A stretch of 64,000 nt of DNA from Prochlorococcus marinus XMU1411 (GTDB lineage: Bacteria; Cyanobacteriota; Cyanobacteriia; PCC-6307; Cyanobiaceae): the NCBI RefSeq assembly GCF_017696075.1, contig NZ_JAAORI010000002.1:1-64000 (forward strand). Reading direction: 5' to 3'. The translations under genes were made by a program, and so were the position numbers. The notes under the pieces are model-generated. The model made no database searches, had not been told where the DNA came from, and worked only from the letters and a program-made list of their open reading frames with translations. Below are positions 63,370 to 64,000 of this stretch, one piece after another. Each line of letters begins with the position of its first letter. The first letter of the stretch is position 1.

Positions 63370-64000
63370 ATGGGTAAAGAAAGTGTGCAAAAAAGTAATA
63401 AGCCTAGAGCTATCAGAAGATTAGTTATTTGGTATAAAAGAAACTCGGCTGTAACTTCAATAGTCGATACTGCTGCTAGTTCTGCGGTAACGGCTAGTAA
63501 TGTGGCGGGTAATGTAGTTTCTGGTGCTGGTTCTGTTGTAAGTACAGCTAGTAATGTTGCGAGTAATGTGGCAGGTAATGTAGCAGGTAATGTAGTTTCA
63601 AGCGCTGAATCTGTTGTGAATACTGCCAGCAGTGTTGTTTCAAATGCTAGTTCAATAGCTAAAAATACATTACAACCTTTGGTTTTTGACCCATTAAAAA
63701 GATTACAAAATAATGATAATGTTTTAGATAGTTTGGAGGATTCTCGATCTAAAAGAATTTGGATAGCAGTTGATGGGATGGGTGGAGATTATGCTCCTGG
63801 TCCAATTCTTGAGGGTTGCCTCGAAGCAATAAGTAGATTTCCAATAAATATAAAGTTTGTTGGCAAAATTGAAAAAGTTAAAGATGCAGCAGAAAAAACT
63901 GGTTTAGCAGAATTATTAGAAAATGAAATAGAGAAAAATCGTCTTGAATTAATTGATAGTGGAGAGCCTATTGGGATGAATGAAGAAGCAACTACAGTTA
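63370..64000 (+). CDS. plsX: Phosphate acyltransferase PlsX, N-terminally extended (3' end outside window)
   Basis: The ATG immediately follows the rpaB TAA with no gap. The catalytic core begins near residue 130 (IWIAVDGMGGDYAPGP) and is followed by GCLEAISRFP; its end lies beyond the window. The first ~130 residues are absent from typical PlsX. They comprise a basic start, a Ser/Asn/Val/Ala repeat segment (residues ~27-98, bases 63448-63663), and a linker. PlsX makes acyl-phosphate from acyl-ACP for phosphatidic acid synthesis at the membrane surface. Confidence 0.9.
   Translation, partial: MGKESVQKSNKPRAIRRLVIWYKRNSAVTSIVDTAASSAVTASNVAGNVVSGAGSVVSTASNVASNVAGNVAGNVVSSAESVVNTASSVVSNASSIAKNTLQPLVFDPLKRLQNNDNVLDSLEDSRSKRIWIAVDGMGGDYAPGPILEGCLEAISRFPINIKFVGKIEKVKDAAEKTGLAELLENEIEKNRLELIDSGEPIGMNEEATTV

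Noticed and set aside
63448-63663. Considered as a CRISPR-like or other intergenic repeat array
   Set aside because: The repeat tract is in frame inside the plsX reading frame, unit lengths vary and there are no spacers.

Overview
The window is visibly AT-rich (about 30% G+C by eye), extremely compact and syntenic with marine picocyanobacteria. It carries cyanobacterial marker genes: rpaA, rpaB/ycf27, ycf3, ndhO, ycf33, a petL-like gene, a CRR7-like gene, crtQ (zds), two high-light-inducible (hli) genes, UPF0367, DUF2973, DUF3120 and DUF4912. Low G+C, very short intergenic spaces, many overlapping stops and small hli genes point to Prochlorococcus marinus, most likely a high-light clade. That assignment is inference from gene content and base composition; no database was searched.

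Layout. 1-4.1 kb: 3' end of a gene with a basic, Ser/Arg-rich tail, then a minus-strand run def, HIT protein, small membrane protein, SbmA-like ABC transporter, hli. 4.2-11.3 kb: S9 peptidase facing the sufBCDS operon, which is divergent from an unknown 117-residue gene rather than an obvious sufR. 11.6-19.7 kb: DUF4912 protein, 56-residue membrane peptide, phosphoglucomutase, rarA-like ATPase, phosphopantetheinyl transferase abutting peroxiredoxin, type III pantothenate kinase, cysH, NDH-2. 19.7-23.7 kb: K+ uptake cluster (SLC13 permease with TrkA_C domains, ktrB, ktrA). 23.7-26.9 kb: small accessory genes: ribbon-helix-helix regulator with a three-half-site candidate operator, a 112-residue unknown, a Nif11-like leader protein without core, a 58-residue membrane ORF, an ABC-F ATPase and a 47-residue CX3C protein. 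26.9-34.0 kb: HtrA, DUF2973, second hli, then a minus run of DUF512 radical SAM, TolC, inositol monophosphatase, YihY and zinc ribbon. 34.2-39.2 kb: DUF3120-nadB, VKOR-thioredoxin fusion, rimO, petL-like gene. 39.2-46.1 kb: DUF4346, FemAB-like, a pterin pair (RibD-like reductase plus duplicated PTPS), aroK, CRR7-like, GST, ycf33-rbfA-hemD. 46.1-54.5 kb: SRPBCC, crtQ, HesB/SufA, TPR, lipid-A-disaccharide-synthase-like, ndhO, DnaJ, cysK, UPF0367, CbiO-like ATPase. 54.5-55.8 kb: tRNA-Asn and a gene-poor stretch with terminators and direct repeats. 55.8-64.0 kb: rpaA, the copper ATPase-tmk-holB operon, ycf3, radA, rpaB, and plsX running off the end.

Together these are mainly core housekeeping: Fe-S assembly, sulfur assimilation (cysH, cysK), photosynthetic accessory factors, cofactor synthesis (pantothenate, NAD, pterin, tetrapyrrole, carotenoid), K+ homeostasis, and the two OmpR-type regulators (circadian-output RpaA and stress/light RpaB).

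I found no clear new defence system, prophage, IS element or CRISPR. The observations most worth a second look are an amphipathic repeat-bearing N-terminal extension on PlsX, the Nif11-like orphan and its small-gene neighbourhood, a duplicated PTPS with one degraded active site, the abutting start codons of the phosphopantetheinyl transferase and peroxiredoxin, and the tRNA-Asn-flanking gene-poor segment with a candidate small RNA.
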